From: Azoarcus sp. CIB
GTDB taxonomy: Bacteria > Pseudomonadota > Gammaproteobacteria > Burkholderiales > Rhodocyclaceae
Direction: 5' to 3'
Length of the DNA: 64,000 nucleotides
NCBI RefSeq assembly: GCF_001190925.1
Contig: NZ_CP011072.1
Span: forward strand, 868,001 to 932,000
Shown piece after piece: positions 19,511-29,341 of this stretch (the first letter of the stretch is position 1; the number at the start of each line of letters is the position of its first letter). Both the position numbers and the translations under genes were made by a program. The notes beneath the pieces were generated by a model. The model had not been told where the DNA came from, did no database searches, and worked only from the letters and a program-made list of their open reading frames with translations.

Positions 19511-19777
19511 TTTTTTGGTCCCTGATGGCAATTTTCGTTGCTCGTGCCTGGTCGCATGTATTCGAGCACGATTCATGCCGAATTGGTGTGTGCTCCAGGG
19601 GGCTGATATTTAACAACTTATTGTTATCGAGGTGTGCTGGTTCCGGGGGAGTGTAAATAAATCCGACGTTTGCTCGCCTAACCCCATGCGACGGTATCCG
19701 TCGTCCCTAACCTAGCCGACCGGCCCGGCCGCTTCAAGCGGAAGGGCAATGGCGCCGTGACCTTCGTCATGCCGGTG

Positions 19778-21058
19778 CTATACATTGGCGATGCGCGAAT
19801 TGGCGAGCGACAGGCGTGTTGCCAGCACCTCCAGAAATCCCTTGTAGAAGTGCATGCGCGTCGTATCGGATGCCCGGTTGAGGGCTTGCGCGTCGATGCG
19901 GAGGATTTCGAGCGTGGTGACCGCCTCGACGGAAGCCGAACGCACTGAGCCGCCGGCCGCGAACAGGGACATCTCGCCGAAGCACTCGCCCTCGCTGAGG
20001 AGGTTGAGCAGGCGTCCGCGCTTCCTGACGCGCGCCTCGCCGGCGGCGATGAAACAGAAGTGGTCACCCGGTTCGCCTTCGCGGAGTACGACCGTGCCGG
20101 GCTGCACCCGGGTCCAGCGCGACAGGCCAATCACTTCCCATAGTTCCACGTCGCTGAAGTTGCGGAAGAAGGTGAGGCGGCGCAGGGTCTGGAATTTTTC
20201 CGCGTCTGGAATGGGGGCGTGGATGGACGTCGCGGCGCGATTGCGAAACGCGCAGGCAAGATCGTGCGCGAACTCCGGCCAGTCGCGGTAGCGGCGCGCG
20301 AGATCCTTCTCGATCGCGCGCCGCACGATGGCCGCCAGCGCATCGGGAATGTCGGGTCTGATCGAGGTGGCCGGGGGGGCCTCGTCGTGCGCGATGCTGT
20401 ACAGCAGGCTGAACTGGTTGTCCGCTTCGAACGGCAGGTGGCCGGTGAGCAACTGGTACATGACGACGCCGAGCGAATAGATGTCCGTCTGCTGGTCCAG
20501 CGGCATTTCGCGCACCTGTTGCGGCGACATGTAGGCGGGCGAGCCGACCGAGGCAAGCTGCGTGCGGTCGCTCGCGATGTCGAAGGCGGCGCCGAAGTCG
20601 GAAATCTTGATGTCCTGACCGTCGCGGGCGGTCAACAGGATGTTTGCCGGCTTGATGTCGCGGTGGGTGATCCCGCGGCGGAACGCGTAGTCGAGCGCGC
20701 GGGTGCACTTGAAGATGATCTCGATCAGGCGATCGAATGGCAGCAGCGCATCGGGCGTGCAGAAGTCCGCGAGCGTGCCGCCGCCGACGAACTCCATGAC
20801 GATCCAGCCATCCTCGTCGTCGATGTGCGCATCGAAGGTGCGTACGATGTGGGGGTGGATCAGCTTCCCGGCGAGCGCAACCTCGTTCATCAGGAGGTGG
20901 CGATAGATGCGTCCGCGTTGCGGATCGCGCAGGATCTCGGGATGGATGCGCTTGATCGCGACCTCGCGTCCGGCGAAGGGGTCCCACGCCAGATGAACGG
21001 AACTGGTGGCGCCCGCACCGAGCGGGCGCCTTACTTCGTATCTGCCGATCCGTTCCAT
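19778..21058 (-). CDS. Ser/Thr protein kinase fused to a cyclic-nucleotide-binding domain
   Basis: This 426-residue cytoplasmic protein has a complete Hanks-type kinase domain: glycine loop GAGATSSV, Lys36 in VAIKRI, catalytic HRDIKPANIL (Asp134), DFG at 154-156, and the SPAYMSPQQ and DIYSLGVVMYQLL motifs. The C-terminal domain (about 295-420) resembles a cNMP-binding fold (VVLREGEPGDHFCFIAAGEA and GECFGEMSLFA, the phosphate-binding-cassette region). It lacks a membrane segment. Binding of cAMP or c-di-GMP might gate kinase activity, but that is inference. It lies upstream of and on the same strand as the HPr-rel-A cassette, 267 bases away. Confidence 0.9.
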   Translation of the reverse strand: MERIGRYEVRRPLGAGATSSVHLAWDPFAGREVAIKRIHPEILRDPQRGRIYRHLLMNEVALAGKLIHPHIVRTFDAHIDDEDGWIVMEFVGGGTLADFCTPDALLPFDRLIEIIFKCTRALDYAFRRGITHRDIKPANILLTARDGQDIKISDFGAAFDIASDRTQLASVGSPAYMSPQQVREMPLDQQTDIYSLGVVMYQLLTGHLPFEADNQFSLLYSIAHDEAPPATSIRPDIPDALAAIVRRAIEKDLARRYRDWPEFAHDLACAFRNRAATSIHAPIPDAEKFQTLRRLTFFRNFSDVELWEVIGLSRWTRVQPGTVVLREGEPGDHFCFIAAGEARVRKRGRLLNLLSEGECFGEMSLFAAGGSVRSASVEAVTTLEILRIDAQALNRASDTTRMHFYKGFLEVLATRLSLANSRIANV

Positions 21059-21071
21059 CGGCAGCCGGGCG

Positions 21072-22490
21072 TCAAGCCAGGGTGCTGCGCGCCCGCGCGA
21101 TCGCGGCGCGGACCTGCTCGGGGGCCGTGCCGCCGATGTGCTTGCGCGAGGCGAGCGAGCCTTCGACGGTGAGCACCGCGAAGACGTCGTCCTTCACGCG
21201 CTCGGCTGCGCCCGGCACATGCGCCATCGCCGCGCGCAGCTCGTCGAGCGTGAATTGCGGCAGGTCGCAACCCTTCACGTCGGCCGCGCGCACCGCGAGC
21301 GCGACCGCTTCGTGCGCGTCGCGGAAGGGCAGGCCGTTCTTGACCAGGTAGTCGGCGAGGTCCGTCGCGGTCGCGTAGCCCTGCTTCAGCGCATCTCGCA
21401 TCGCATCGGCCTTCACGCGGATGCCGGTGATCATGTCGGCGTAGATGCGCAGCGTGTCGATCACCGTGTCGGCGGTGTCGAACAGCGGTTCCTTGTCTTC
21501 CTGGTTGTCCTTGTTGTACGCGAGCGGCTGGCCCTTCATCAGCGTCAGCAGCGCGATCAGGCTGCCGTTGACGCGCCCGGTCTTGCCGCGCACGAGCTCG
21601 GGGACGTCCGGGTTCTTCTTCTGCGGCATGATCGAGCTGCCGGTGCAGAAGCGGTCGGCGAGGTCGATGAAGCCCACGCGCGGGCTCATCCACAGGATCA
21701 GTTCCTCGGAGAAGCGCGACAGGTGGGTCATCAGCAGCGCCGAGGCGGCGCAGAATTCGATCGCAAAGTCGCGGTCGCTGACGGCGTCGAGCGAGTTGTA
21801 GCAGACCTCGTCGAAGCCCAGTTCCTGCGCGACGAACTCGCGGTCGATCGGGTAGCTGGTGCCGGCCAGCGCGGCGCTGCCGAGCGGCAGGCGATTGACG
21901 CGCTTGCGGCAGTCGGCGAAGCGCTCGGCGTCACGGCGGCTCATCTCGTAGTAGGCCATCAGGTGATGGCCAAAAGTGACCGGCTGGGCGACCTGCAGGT
22001 GCGTGAAACCGGGCATCGCCGTCGCGGCGTTGGCCTCGGCGACGTCGAGCAGGTTCTTCTGGAAGTCGCCGATCAGCACGAGGATCTGGTCGATCGCGTC
22101 GCGCAGCCACAGGCGGATGTCGGTCGCGACCTGGTCGTTGCGGCTGCGCCCGGTGTGCAGGCGCTTGCCGGCGTCGCCGACCAGCGCGGTGAGGCGCTTC
22201 TCGATGTTGAGGTGCACATCCTCGTCGTCGAGGTTCCAGCCGAATTCGCCGCGCTCGATCTCGCCGAGGATCTGCGTCATGCCGCGCTCGATGTCGGCGA
22301 GGTCCTGCGCGCCGATGATGCCCTGGCGCGCGAGCATCTTCGCGTGCGCGAGCGAGCCGCGGATGTCCTGGCGCGCCATGCGCTGGTCGAAGAACACCGA
22401 GGCGGTGTAGCGTTTGACGAGATCCGAGACCGGCTCGGTGAAGCGGCCCGACCAGGCCTTGGCCGGCTGCGAGGAAGTGGTGTCTGTCAT
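21072..22490 (-). CDS. argH: Argininosuccinate lyase
   Basis: This 472-residue enzyme of the fumarase/aspartase superfamily makes arginine and fumarate from argininosuccinate. It carries the signature [15 protein letters not shown], the [18 protein letters not shown] segment and the [17 protein letters not shown] motif. The ATG at 22490 (MTDTTSSQ) was chosen; the frame is open further upstream but shows no similarity there. A TATAAT box on the minus strand (22578-22583) may be its -10 element. It is divergent from the AlgR-type regulator gene, 167 bases away. Confidence 0.97.
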   Translation of the reverse strand: MTDTTSSQPAKAWSGRFTEPVSDLVKRYTASVFFDQRMARQDIRGSLAHAKMLARQGIIGAQDLADIERGMTQILGEIERGEFGWNLDDEDVHLNIEKRLTALVGDAGKRLHTGRSRNDQVATDIRLWLRDAIDQILVLIGDFQKNLLDVAEANAATAMPGFTHLQVAQPVTFGHHLMAYYEMSRRDAERFADCRKRVNRLPLGSAALAGTSYPIDREFVAQELGFDEVCYNSLDAVSDRDFAIEFCAASALLMTHLSRFSEELILWMSPRVGFIDLADRFCTGSSIMPQKKNPDVPELVRGKTGRVNGSLIALLTLMKGQPLAYNKDNQEDKEPLFDTADTVIDTLRIYADMITGIRVKADAMRDALKQGYATATDLADYLVKNGLPFRDAHEAVALAVRAADVKGCDLPQFTLDELRAAMAHVPGAAERVKDDVFAVLTVEGSLASRKHIGGTAPEQVRAAIARARSTLA

Positions 22491-22657
22491 AATGTCCGTC
22501 AGTGGTGTGGCGCGGCCGGATGCGGCCGTCGCGGAGCGGGGCGCCGGTTGTCGCTGGCGCCGCGCAAACAGGCCAAAATTATAAAGCAAAAGCCCCGCAT
22601 GCCCTGGGCGCCGGTTCGCCGGCGGGGCGCGAATCGTGGGGGCGGGGAGGTTCTTCG

Positions 22658-23422
22658 ATGGAGTCGGTCCAGGCGTTGCGCGTGGTTATCGTCGACGACG
22701 AGGCGCCGGCACGCGCGCGCCTGCGCGACCTGCTTGGTGACATCGCGCAGGAGCAGCCGACCGCCGTCGTCGGTGTCGCGGCCAATGGCGTCGAGGCGCT
22801 GCGTCTGCTCGAGTGCGAGCCGGCCGACGTCGTGCTGGCCGACATCCGCATGCCGGTGATGGACGGCGTCGAGCTCGCCCGCCATCTCGGCCGCCTGGAT
22901 AAGCCCCCGGCTGTGATCTTCACGACGGCTTACGATGAGTACGCGGTGCAGGCCTTCGAACTGTCTGCGATCGATTACCTGCTGAAGCCGGTGCGGGCGC
23001 AGCGCCTCGCCGAGGCGCTGGCGAAGGTGCGCCGGCGCCAGCCGCTGGCGGATGCGGCACTCGCCGCGCTGGCGCCCGGTGCGCGGCAGCATTTCGGCGT
23101 CAACGAGCGCGGCCGCATCCTGCTGGTGCCAGTTGCGGACGTGCTGTTCCTGCGTGCGGAGCTGAAATACGTGACGGCGCGGACGGCCGAGCGCGAGTAC
23201 CTGCTCGACGAGTCGCTGGTGCAGCTGGAGCAGGAGTTCGCCGGCCGCTTCCTGCGCATCCATCGCAATTGCCTCGTCGCGCGCGCGGCCGTGGTCGGCG
23301 TGGAGCGAGCGGGCGAGCACGACGGCGAGCCGCACTGGGACATCCTGCTGACCGGCTTGCCCGAAGGCCTGCCGGTCAGCCGCCGGCAGTGGCCGGCGGT
23401 GAGGCAGGTGCTGGGGATCTGA
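22658..23422 (+). CDS. LytTR response regulator (AlgR-like)
   Basis: This 254-residue regulator has a receiver domain (VDDEAPAR, phospho-acceptor Asp62 in [13 protein letters not shown], conserved Lys in [11 protein letters not shown]) and a C-terminal LytTR DNA-binding domain ([20 protein letters not shown] and [12 protein letters not shown]). The argH-algR-hemC gene order resembles pseudomonads, where algR follows a LytS-like kinase gene, algZ. No kinase gene lies next to it here. It is convergent with ppc. The target genes are unknown. Confidence 0.92.
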   Translation: MESVQALRVVIVDDEAPARARLRDLLGDIAQEQPTAVVGVAANGVEALRLLECEPADVVLADIRMPVMDGVELARHLGRLDKPPAVIFTTAYDEYAVQAFELSAIDYLLKPVRAQRLAEALAKVRRRQPLADAALAALAPGARQHFGVNERGRILLVPVADVLFLRAELKYVTARTAEREYLLDESLVQLEQEFAGRFLRIHRNCLVARAAVVGVERAGEHDGEPHWDILLTGLPEGLPVSRRQWPAVRQVLGI

Positions 23423-23437
23423 AGACCGTTCCCCCCG

Positions 23438-26185
23438 TCAGCCGCTGTTGCGCAGGCCCGCCGCGACCCCGTTGATCGAGATGTGGATGCCCAGCCGCAC
23501 GCGCGCGTCGTCGTGGCCGTCGCGGTGGCGGCGCAGCAGTTCGACCTGCACGTGGTTGAGCGGATCGAGATAGGGGAAGCGGTTGCGGATCGAGCGCTTG
23601 AGCAGCGGGTTGTCGTCGAGGAGTTCCTTCTGGCCGGTGATGGCGAGCAGCGCGTCGACGGTGTCCTGCCATTCGGTGCGGATGCGGCCGAAGATCGCGT
23701 CGCGCAGCGCCGGGTCCTTGACCAGGCCGGCGTAGCGCGAGGCGATCGCGAGGTCGGACTTTGCCAGCACCATGTCCATGTTCGACAGCAGCGTCGCGAA
23801 GAACGACCACTCCTTGTACATCGCCTGCAGCCGTGCGAGGCCGTCGTCGGGATGGGCCGCGCGCCACGCCTTCACCGCCGCGCCGAAGCCGAACCAGCCG
23901 GGCAGCATCAGGCGGCACTGCGCCCAGCTGAACACCCACGGGATCGCGCGCAGGTCCTCGATGCGCGTGCCCTTCTTGCGCGAGGCGGGGCGCGAGCCGA
24001 TGTTGAGCTCGGCGATCTCGGAGATCACCGTCGACTCCCAGAAGTAGCGCTCGAAGCCCTCGGTTTCGTACACCAGGCCGCGATAGGCGGCGAAGGCCGC
24101 GTCCGACAGCGCCTGCATGGTGTCGAGGAATTCGGCGCGCGGCGCGGGGGCGTTGTCGGACAGCAGGCTCGCTTCCAGCGTCGCGGCGACCAGCACCTCG
24201 AGGTTGCGGCGGCCGACCTCCGGGTTGTTGTACTTCGCCGCGATGACCTCGCCCTGCTCGGTGAGGCGGATGCGGCCCTGCACGGCGCCGCCGGGCTGCG
24301 CGAGGATGGCCTGGTAGCTCGGGCCGCCGCCGCGGCCGACGGAGCCGCCGCGGCCGTGGAAGAGGCGCAGGTGCACGCCGTGCTTGGCAAACACCTCGAC
24401 GAGTCCGATCTCGGCCTTGTACAGCGACCAGCCGGAGGTGAGGAAGCCGCCGTCCTTGTTGCTGTCGGAGTAGCCCAGCATGATCTCCTGCATCCGCTCG
24501 CGCGATTCCAGCAGGCTCATGTAGGCCGGCAACGCGAACAGGCGGTCCATGACCGTCGGCGCGTTCGCGAGGTCCTCGATGGTCTCGAACAGCGGGATGA
24601 TGTTCACGTCGAGCGCCTGCTCGTGCGGGCGCAGCAGGCCCGCTTCCTTCAACAGCAGCGCGAGCTCGAGGAGGTCCGAGACGTCGTCGGTCTTGGAGAT
24701 GATGCAGTTCGTGATCGCCTCCTTGCCGAAGCGCAGGTGCGCGCGGCGGGCGGCGCGGAAGATCGCCAGTTCGCCCTCGGTCTCGTCAGAGTAGCGCACG
24801 TGCGGCGAGGCGAGCAGCCGCGGCGTGGACAGTTCGGCGATGAGGGCCGCGCAGCGGCCCGACTCGTCCAGCGCACGGTAATCGGTGCCCGGCTGGGCGG
24901 TCGCCAGCAACTCGGCGACGACCCGCTCGTGCACGTCCGAATTCTGGCGCAGGTCGATCGGCGCGAGGTGGAAGCCGAACACGCGCACGGCGCGGCGCAG
25001 CAGGCGCAGGCGGCCGCGCGCGAGGGCGGCCGAGCCGTTGGCGACGAGCGAGCGGTGGAGGATGTCGAGATCCTCGGACAGTTCGTACGCGGTCAGGTAG
25101 GGCTCGGCGTCCGCGACCGCGTGACGGGGCGGTTCGCTGCCGAGCAGCAGGCGGTGGGTCGCCGCGAGGCGCGCGTAGATGCCGGAGATCGCGCGCCGGT
25201 AGGGCTCGTCCTTGCGGTGCGGAGATAGGTCGGGCGAGCGCTCCGCGAGCCCGAGAAGTCCGTCCGAGGCGCTCACGAGGCCAGTTGCGAGTGACAGGCG
25301 CGCGCCCAGCGTGTGCAACTCGTCGAGGTAGAAACCGAGTACGGCGGCGGACTGCATCGCGAGCGCGCGTTCGAGCACCTCGGCCGTGACGAAGGGATTG
25401 CCGTCGCGGTCGCCGCCGATCCAGCTGCCCACGCGCAGGAAGGCGGGCAGTTCGAGCGCGCCCAGCGCCGGGTCGCGCTTCGCGAGCTGGTCTTCGAGGT
25501 CGGCGTAGAGGCGCGGGACCTCGCGCAGGAAGGTCGCATCGAAGTACGACAGGCCGTTGGCGACCTCGTCGACCACCGACAGCTTGGCCGGGCGCAGCAT
25601 GCGCGTCTGCCACAGGATCAGCACGGCGCGGCGCATGGCTTCCTCGCTGTGCTCGCGCTCCTCGGGCGTGAGCACCATGCGGTCGCGCCGGTCGAGCAGG
25701 CGGGCGATGTCGGTCTCGCAGTTGAGGATGCTCTTCCTCTGGACTTCGGTCGGGTGGGCCGTGAGCACCGGCGAGATCGAAGCGGTGTCGAAGAACGCCG
25801 CCAGCGCCGATGCCTCGTGGCCCCCGGCGAAGGCGCGCGCGAGCGCATGCGCGAGGCTGCCTTCGCGCGGCGCAGAGCCGGCGATGAGGTGGGCGCGGCT
25901 GCGGCGGATGTGATGCTGGTCCTCGGCGATGTTGGCGAGGTGCGAGAAATAGCTGAACGCCCGCGCGACCTGGATCGTCTGTTCGCGCGACAGCGCATCG
26001 AGGATGCCTTCGAGTTCCTGGCGCGCGGCGCGGTCGTCGTCGCGGCGGAAGCGCACCGAGGTCTGGCGGATGCGTTCGATGAGGCCGAACACGGCTTCGC
26101 CCTGCTGGTCGCGCACGGTGTCCCCGAGCATGCGGCCGAGCAGTCGGATGTCTTCGCGCAGTGGTGCGTCCTTGTCCTGGGTCAT
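23438..26185 (-). CDS. ppc: Phosphoenolpyruvate carboxylase
   Basis: This 915-residue enzyme converts PEP and bicarbonate into oxaloacetate, replenishing the citric-acid cycle. It has the catalytic-His motif [15 protein letters not shown] near residue 140, the [16 protein letters not shown] segment, the glycine-rich loop [14 protein letters not shown] and the C-terminal [10 protein letters not shown], similar to the usual QNTG end. The length fits bacterial PEPC. It is convergent with the AlgR-like gene and divergent from hemC. No regulatory site was identified. Confidence 0.97.
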   Translation of the reverse strand: MTQDKDAPLREDIRLLGRMLGDTVRDQQGEAVFGLIERIRQTSVRFRRDDDRAARQELEGILDALSREQTIQVARAFSYFSHLANIAEDQHHIRRSRAHLIAGSAPREGSLAHALARAFAGGHEASALAAFFDTASISPVLTAHPTEVQRKSILNCETDIARLLDRRDRMVLTPEEREHSEEAMRRAVLILWQTRMLRPAKLSVVDEVANGLSYFDATFLREVPRLYADLEDQLAKRDPALGALELPAFLRVGSWIGGDRDGNPFVTAEVLERALAMQSAAVLGFYLDELHTLGARLSLATGLVSASDGLLGLAERSPDLSPHRKDEPYRRAISGIYARLAATHRLLLGSEPPRHAVADAEPYLTAYELSEDLDILHRSLVANGSAALARGRLRLLRRAVRVFGFHLAPIDLRQNSDVHERVVAELLATAQPGTDYRALDESGRCAALIAELSTPRLLASPHVRYSDETEGELAIFRAARRAHLRFGKEAITNCIISKTDDVSDLLELALLLKEAGLLRPHEQALDVNIIPLFETIEDLANAPTVMDRLFALPAYMSLLESRERMQEIMLGYSDSNKDGGFLTSGWSLYKAEIGLVEVFAKHGVHLRLFHGRGGSVGRGGGPSYQAILAQPGGAVQGRIRLTEQGEVIAAKYNNPEVGRRNLEVLVAATLEASLLSDNAPAPRAEFLDTMQALSDAAFAAYRGLVYETEGFERYFWESTVISEIAELNIGSRPASRKKGTRIEDLRAIPWVFSWAQCRLMLPGWFGFGAAVKAWRAAHPDDGLARLQAMYKEWSFFATLLSNMDMVLAKSDLAIASRYAGLVKDPALRDAIFGRIRTEWQDTVDALLAITGQKELLDDNPLLKRSIRNRFPYLDPLNHVQVELLRRHRDGHDDARVRLGIHISINGVAAGLRNSG

Positions 26186-26243
26186 GATGTTTCCGTTGCG
26201 GTGTTGGGGTTCGGGGGCGAGAGGTGTGCTCGGACGTCCATGC

Positions 26244-26249
26244 TAGAAT
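26244..26249 (+). promoter_or_regulatory. Possible -10 element upstream of hemC
   Basis: TAGAAT lies about 100 bases before the hemC start in the divergent ppc-hemC region. No good -35 box is present, so this is a weak candidate. Confidence 0.25.
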
Positions 26250-26351
26250 GCTGTTTTGCTGCGGCGCCATTGGCGCGAACCCTGATGTTGCAACGCGGTA
26301 TGTGCCGCGCCTGTCAGGATCCTAAATCATCTGTCGACGAGTCCGTTTACC

Positions 26352-27299
26352 GTGAGCGCAACTTCCGCCGAATTCAACCCGCCCGAACGCATCGTAATCG
26401 CCACCCGCGAAAGCCGGCTCGCGCTGTGGCAGGCCGAGCACGTCAAGGCCCGCCTCGAGGCGCTGTACCCCGGTTGCCGCGTCGAGCTGCTGGGCATGAC
26501 GACCCGCGGCGACCAGATCCTCGATCGGCCGCTGGCCAAGGTCGGGGGCAAGGGCCTGTTCGTGAAGGAGCTCGAGGCAGCACTGCTCGAAGGGCGCGCC
26601 GACATCGCCGTGCATTCGATGAAGGACGTGCCGATGCAGCTCGCGGAGCCGTTCGCGCTGCCGTGCATCTCGGAGCGCGAAGTGCCGCTCGACGCCTTCG
26701 TGTCGCCGCGCTACGCGAGCCTCGACGAACTGCCGCCGGGTGCCGTGGTCGGAACGTCCTCGCTGCGGCGCGAATCGCAGCTGCACGCGATGTATCCGAT
26801 GCTCGCCGTGACCAGCCTGCGCGGCAACCTCGACACCCGCCTGCGCAAGCTCGACGAGGGGCAGTACGACGCGATCATCCTCGCCGCGGCCGGCCTGAAG
26901 CGCCTCGGCCTGGCCGATCGCATCCGCTGCGAACTGCCGTCCACGGTGTCGCTGCCGGCCGCCGGCCAGGGCGCGCTGGGCATCGAATGCCTGGCGAGCC
27001 GCAAGGACGTCGCTGCCTGGCTGGCGCCCCTGAACGACGCCGACACCTCGGCATGCGTGCGCGCCGAGCGTGCCGTGTCGCGCGCGCTCGCCGGCAGCTG
27101 CGAGGTGCCGCTGGGTGCCTACGCGGAGATCCGCGCGGGCAAGCTGTGGCTGCGCGGTTTCGTCGCGCTGCCCGACGGTAGCCGCATCGTGCGCGCCGAG
27201 CTCGAAGGTAATCCCGCGGACTGCGAGGCGCTGGGTCTGGCGCTGGCGGCCGACCTGCGCGAGCAGGGGGCCGAGGGCATCCTCGCCCAGATCGGCTGA
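26352..27299 (+). CDS. hemC: Porphobilinogen deaminase (hydroxymethylbilane synthase)
   Basis: This 315-residue enzyme polymerises four porphobilinogens into hydroxymethylbilane. It carries [20 protein letters not shown], the KDVPMQL segment and the cofactor-binding cysteine in [16 protein letters not shown] near residue 245. The start is GTG at 26352. It begins the hemC-hemD-hemX-hemY run: hemD follows after a short gap and later genes are tightly coupled. It is divergent from ppc. Confidence 0.97.
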   Translation: MSATSAEFNPPERIVIATRESRLALWQAEHVKARLEALYPGCRVELLGMTTRGDQILDRPLAKVGGKGLFVKELEAALLEGRADIAVHSMKDVPMQLAEPFALPCISEREVPLDAFVSPRYASLDELPPGAVVGTSSLRRESQLHAMYPMLAVTSLRGNLDTRLRKLDEGQYDAIILAAAGLKRLGLADRIRCELPSTVSLPAAGQGALGIECLASRKDVAAWLAPLNDADTSACVRAERAVSRALAGSCEVPLGAYAEIRAGKLWLRGFVALPDGSRIVRAELEGNPADCEALGLALAADLREQGAEGILAQIG

Positions 27300-27322
27300 G
27301 GCCGGCCGCGACGGTGGCGATC

Positions 27323-28120
27323 ATGACCGCGGCAACGCTGTCCGGGCGCCACATCGTGGTGACCCGGCCGACCGGGCAGGCCGACAGCCTGTGTGCGGCG
27401 ATCGAGGCGCGCGGCGGGATTGCGCTGCGCTTTCCGGTGCTCGCGATCGGCGAACCCGAGGACGGCCGCGCCCTCGATGACGTCATTGCCCGGCTGGACG
27501 GGTTCGATCTCGCGTTCTTCGTCAGCCCGAATGCCGTGAGCCATGCCGTCGGCCCCATCCTCGCGCGTCGCGCGTGGCCCGCCGGGCTGCGCGTCGCCAC
27601 CGTCGGCAAGGGCAGCGAGCGGGCGCTGGCGGGCTACGGCTTCAAGGATGTCATCGCCCCGCAGAGCGGCTTCGACAGCGAGTCCGTGCTGGCCCTGCCG
27701 GAGTTTGGGGCGGACGCGGTCGCCGGCAGGCGCGTCGTGGTCTTCCGTGGCGACGGCGGGCGCGACCTCCTCGGCGAGACGCTGCGCGAACGGAGCGCGA
27801 CGGTCGAGTACGTCACGTGCTACCGCCGCTACTGCCCCGCGATCGATCCTGCACCCTTGCTGCGCCTAGCTGCCGACGGACGCCTCGACGCGATCACGCT
27901 GACGAGCAGCGAAGGTGTCGGCAACCTGCGCACCATCGTCGGTGACGACGGCTGGCCGGTGCTGCGCACGGTCGCCATCTTCGCTCCTCATCCGCGCATC
28001 GTTGCGCACGCACGCGCGGCCGGTTTCGAGCTCGTCCTCGAGACGCCGGCGGGCGATGACGGGCTCCTCGGCGCCCTCGAGTCTCATTTTCGGCACGCCT
28101 CGGTTACACTCAGGCCATGA
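27323..28120 (+). CDS. hemD: Uroporphyrinogen-III synthase
   Basis: This 265-residue enzyme cyclises hydroxymethylbilane with inversion of ring D. HemD sequences are divergent; here the supporting marks are IVVTRPTGQADSLCAAIEAR at the N-terminus, DLAFFVSPNAV, the GRRVVVFRGDGGRDLLGETL-like segment (present as AGRRVVVFRGDGGRD) and LTSSEGVGNL. A GTG at 27314 would add three residues. The stop overlaps the hemX ATG as ATGA. Position after hemC strongly supports the call. Confidence 0.93.
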   Translation: MTAATLSGRHIVVTRPTGQADSLCAAIEARGGIALRFPVLAIGEPEDGRALDDVIARLDGFDLAFFVSPNAVSHAVGPILARRAWPAGLRVATVGKGSERALAGYGFKDVIAPQSGFDSESVLALPEFGADAVAGRRVVVFRGDGGRDLLGETLRERSATVEYVTCYRRYCPAIDPAPLLRLAADGRLDAITLTSSEGVGNLRTIVGDDGWPVLRTVAIFAPHPRIVAHARAAGFELVLETPAGDDGLLGALESHFRHASVTLRP

Positions 28121-29331
28121 ACCAAGAACAATCCGCGCTCACCCAAAACAGTCCGTCCGAAACCTCCCCGGCTTCGAATCGTGAAGCGGCCGCGCGGCCG
28201 TCCGCCGCCGGTCGAAGTTCCGGTGGCGGCCTCGCCGCCGGGATCGCAGTGCTTGCACTCGTCGCGACCGGTGTGCTCGGCTGGTACGTCTACGACATGC
28301 GTGGCGGCGTTGCTGCCGTGCGCGAGGAAGTCGCCCTGCGCCTCACCGCGGGCGAATCGGCCGTGACCGAATATCGCGCACTCGGTCGCCAGCAGCAGGA
28401 GGCGATCGCCGCGCTGCAGGGCAAGCTCGGTGCGCTGGAGGCCCAGGTGGCGGCCACCGAGGGCCAGGCGGCGGCGCTCGAGACCCTGTACCAGCAGTTC
28501 TCGCGCACGCGCGAGGATCGTGTCATCGCCGAGGCCGAATACGCCGTGGCGATGGCGGCGCAGCAGCTGCAGCTCGCCGGCAATGCCGAGGCCGCGCTGA
28601 TCGCCCTGCAAGGGGCCGAGGCACGCGTCGCCGCGCAGGATGCCGGCCAGCTGCTGCCGTTGCGGCGCGCGCTGGCGCGCGATATCGAAATGCTGAAAGC
28701 CGCGCCGCAGGTGGACGTGCCGGGCATCGCGCTGCGCCTCGAAGGTCTGCTGGAACGTGCCGATGCCTTGCCCTTGGCGTTTGCCGGCGAACTCGCTGCG
28801 CAGCCGTCCGCCGATGCCGGCACTGCCGCTGCACCGGCCGCTGCCGCGCCGTCGCCGATGGATTTCATCCAGGGCGTGGCGCACGAGGTGTGGCACGAGA
28901 TCCTCGCGCTGGTGCGCATCGAGCGTCTCGACCAGCCCGAGCCGGTTCTGCTCGCGCCGGCGCAGAGCACCTACCTGCGCGAGAACCTCAAGATCCGGCT
29001 GCTGACCGCCCGCCTGGCACTACTGGCGCGCGACGGGCGCACCTTCTCGGCGGATCTCGCTCAGGCACAGAACTGGGTCGGACGCTACTTCGACAAGCGC
29101 GACGCCAAGGTGCAGGAGACCCTGTCCGAACTGGCAGTCCTCGCGGCAATGCCGGTCAAGGTGGAGCAGCCGGCGCCGGTCGAGAGCATCGCCGCGCTGC
29201 GCCTGCTACAGGCGCGTGCGGGCGAGGCAAACCGGAACGCGCCGGCTCTCGCCATCCCGCCGGCCGCGCCGCCCGCCGCCGAGCCGGCGAAGGGGAGTGC
29301 CGCGCACCAGCCTGCCGGCGCCACGCGCTGA
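28117..29331 (+). CDS. hemX: HemX-family membrane protein (uroporphyrinogen-III C-methyltransferase-like, non-catalytic)
   Basis: This 404-residue protein has a disordered Ser/Ala-rich N-terminus, one membrane helix (GLAAGIAVLALVATGVLGWY) and a long coiled-coil region (about 70-160) followed by a mainly helical periplasmic domain. This matches HemX, which is encoded beside hemCD in many proteobacteria. Despite older names it shows no methyltransferase motif; its role in haem synthesis is not settled. The start overlaps the hemD stop, and hemY follows after 10 bases. Confidence 0.9.
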   Translation: MNQEQSALTQNSPSETSPASNREAAARPSAAGRSSGGGLAAGIAVLALVATGVLGWYVYDMRGGVAAVREEVALRLTAGESAVTEYRALGRQQQEAIAALQGKLGALEAQVAATEGQAAALETLYQQFSRTREDRVIAEAEYAVAMAAQQLQLAGNAEAALIALQGAEARVAAQDAGQLLPLRRALARDIEMLKAAPQVDVPGIALRLEGLLERADALPLAFAGELAAQPSADAGTAAAPAAAAPSPMDFIQGVAHEVWHEILALVRIERLDQPEPVLLAPAQSTYLRENLKIRLLTARLALLARDGRTFSADLAQAQNWVGRYFDKRDAKVQETLSELAVLAAMPVKVEQPAPVESIAALRLLQARAGEANRNAPALAIPPAAPPAAEPAKGSAAHQPAGATR

Positions 29332-29341
29332 GGAGCCGTTC

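Noticed and set aside
26186..26351. Riboswitch or leader peptide before hemC
   Set aside because: The ppc-hemC gap holds only a weak -10 box; no conserved riboswitch core or attenuator hairpin was recognised.
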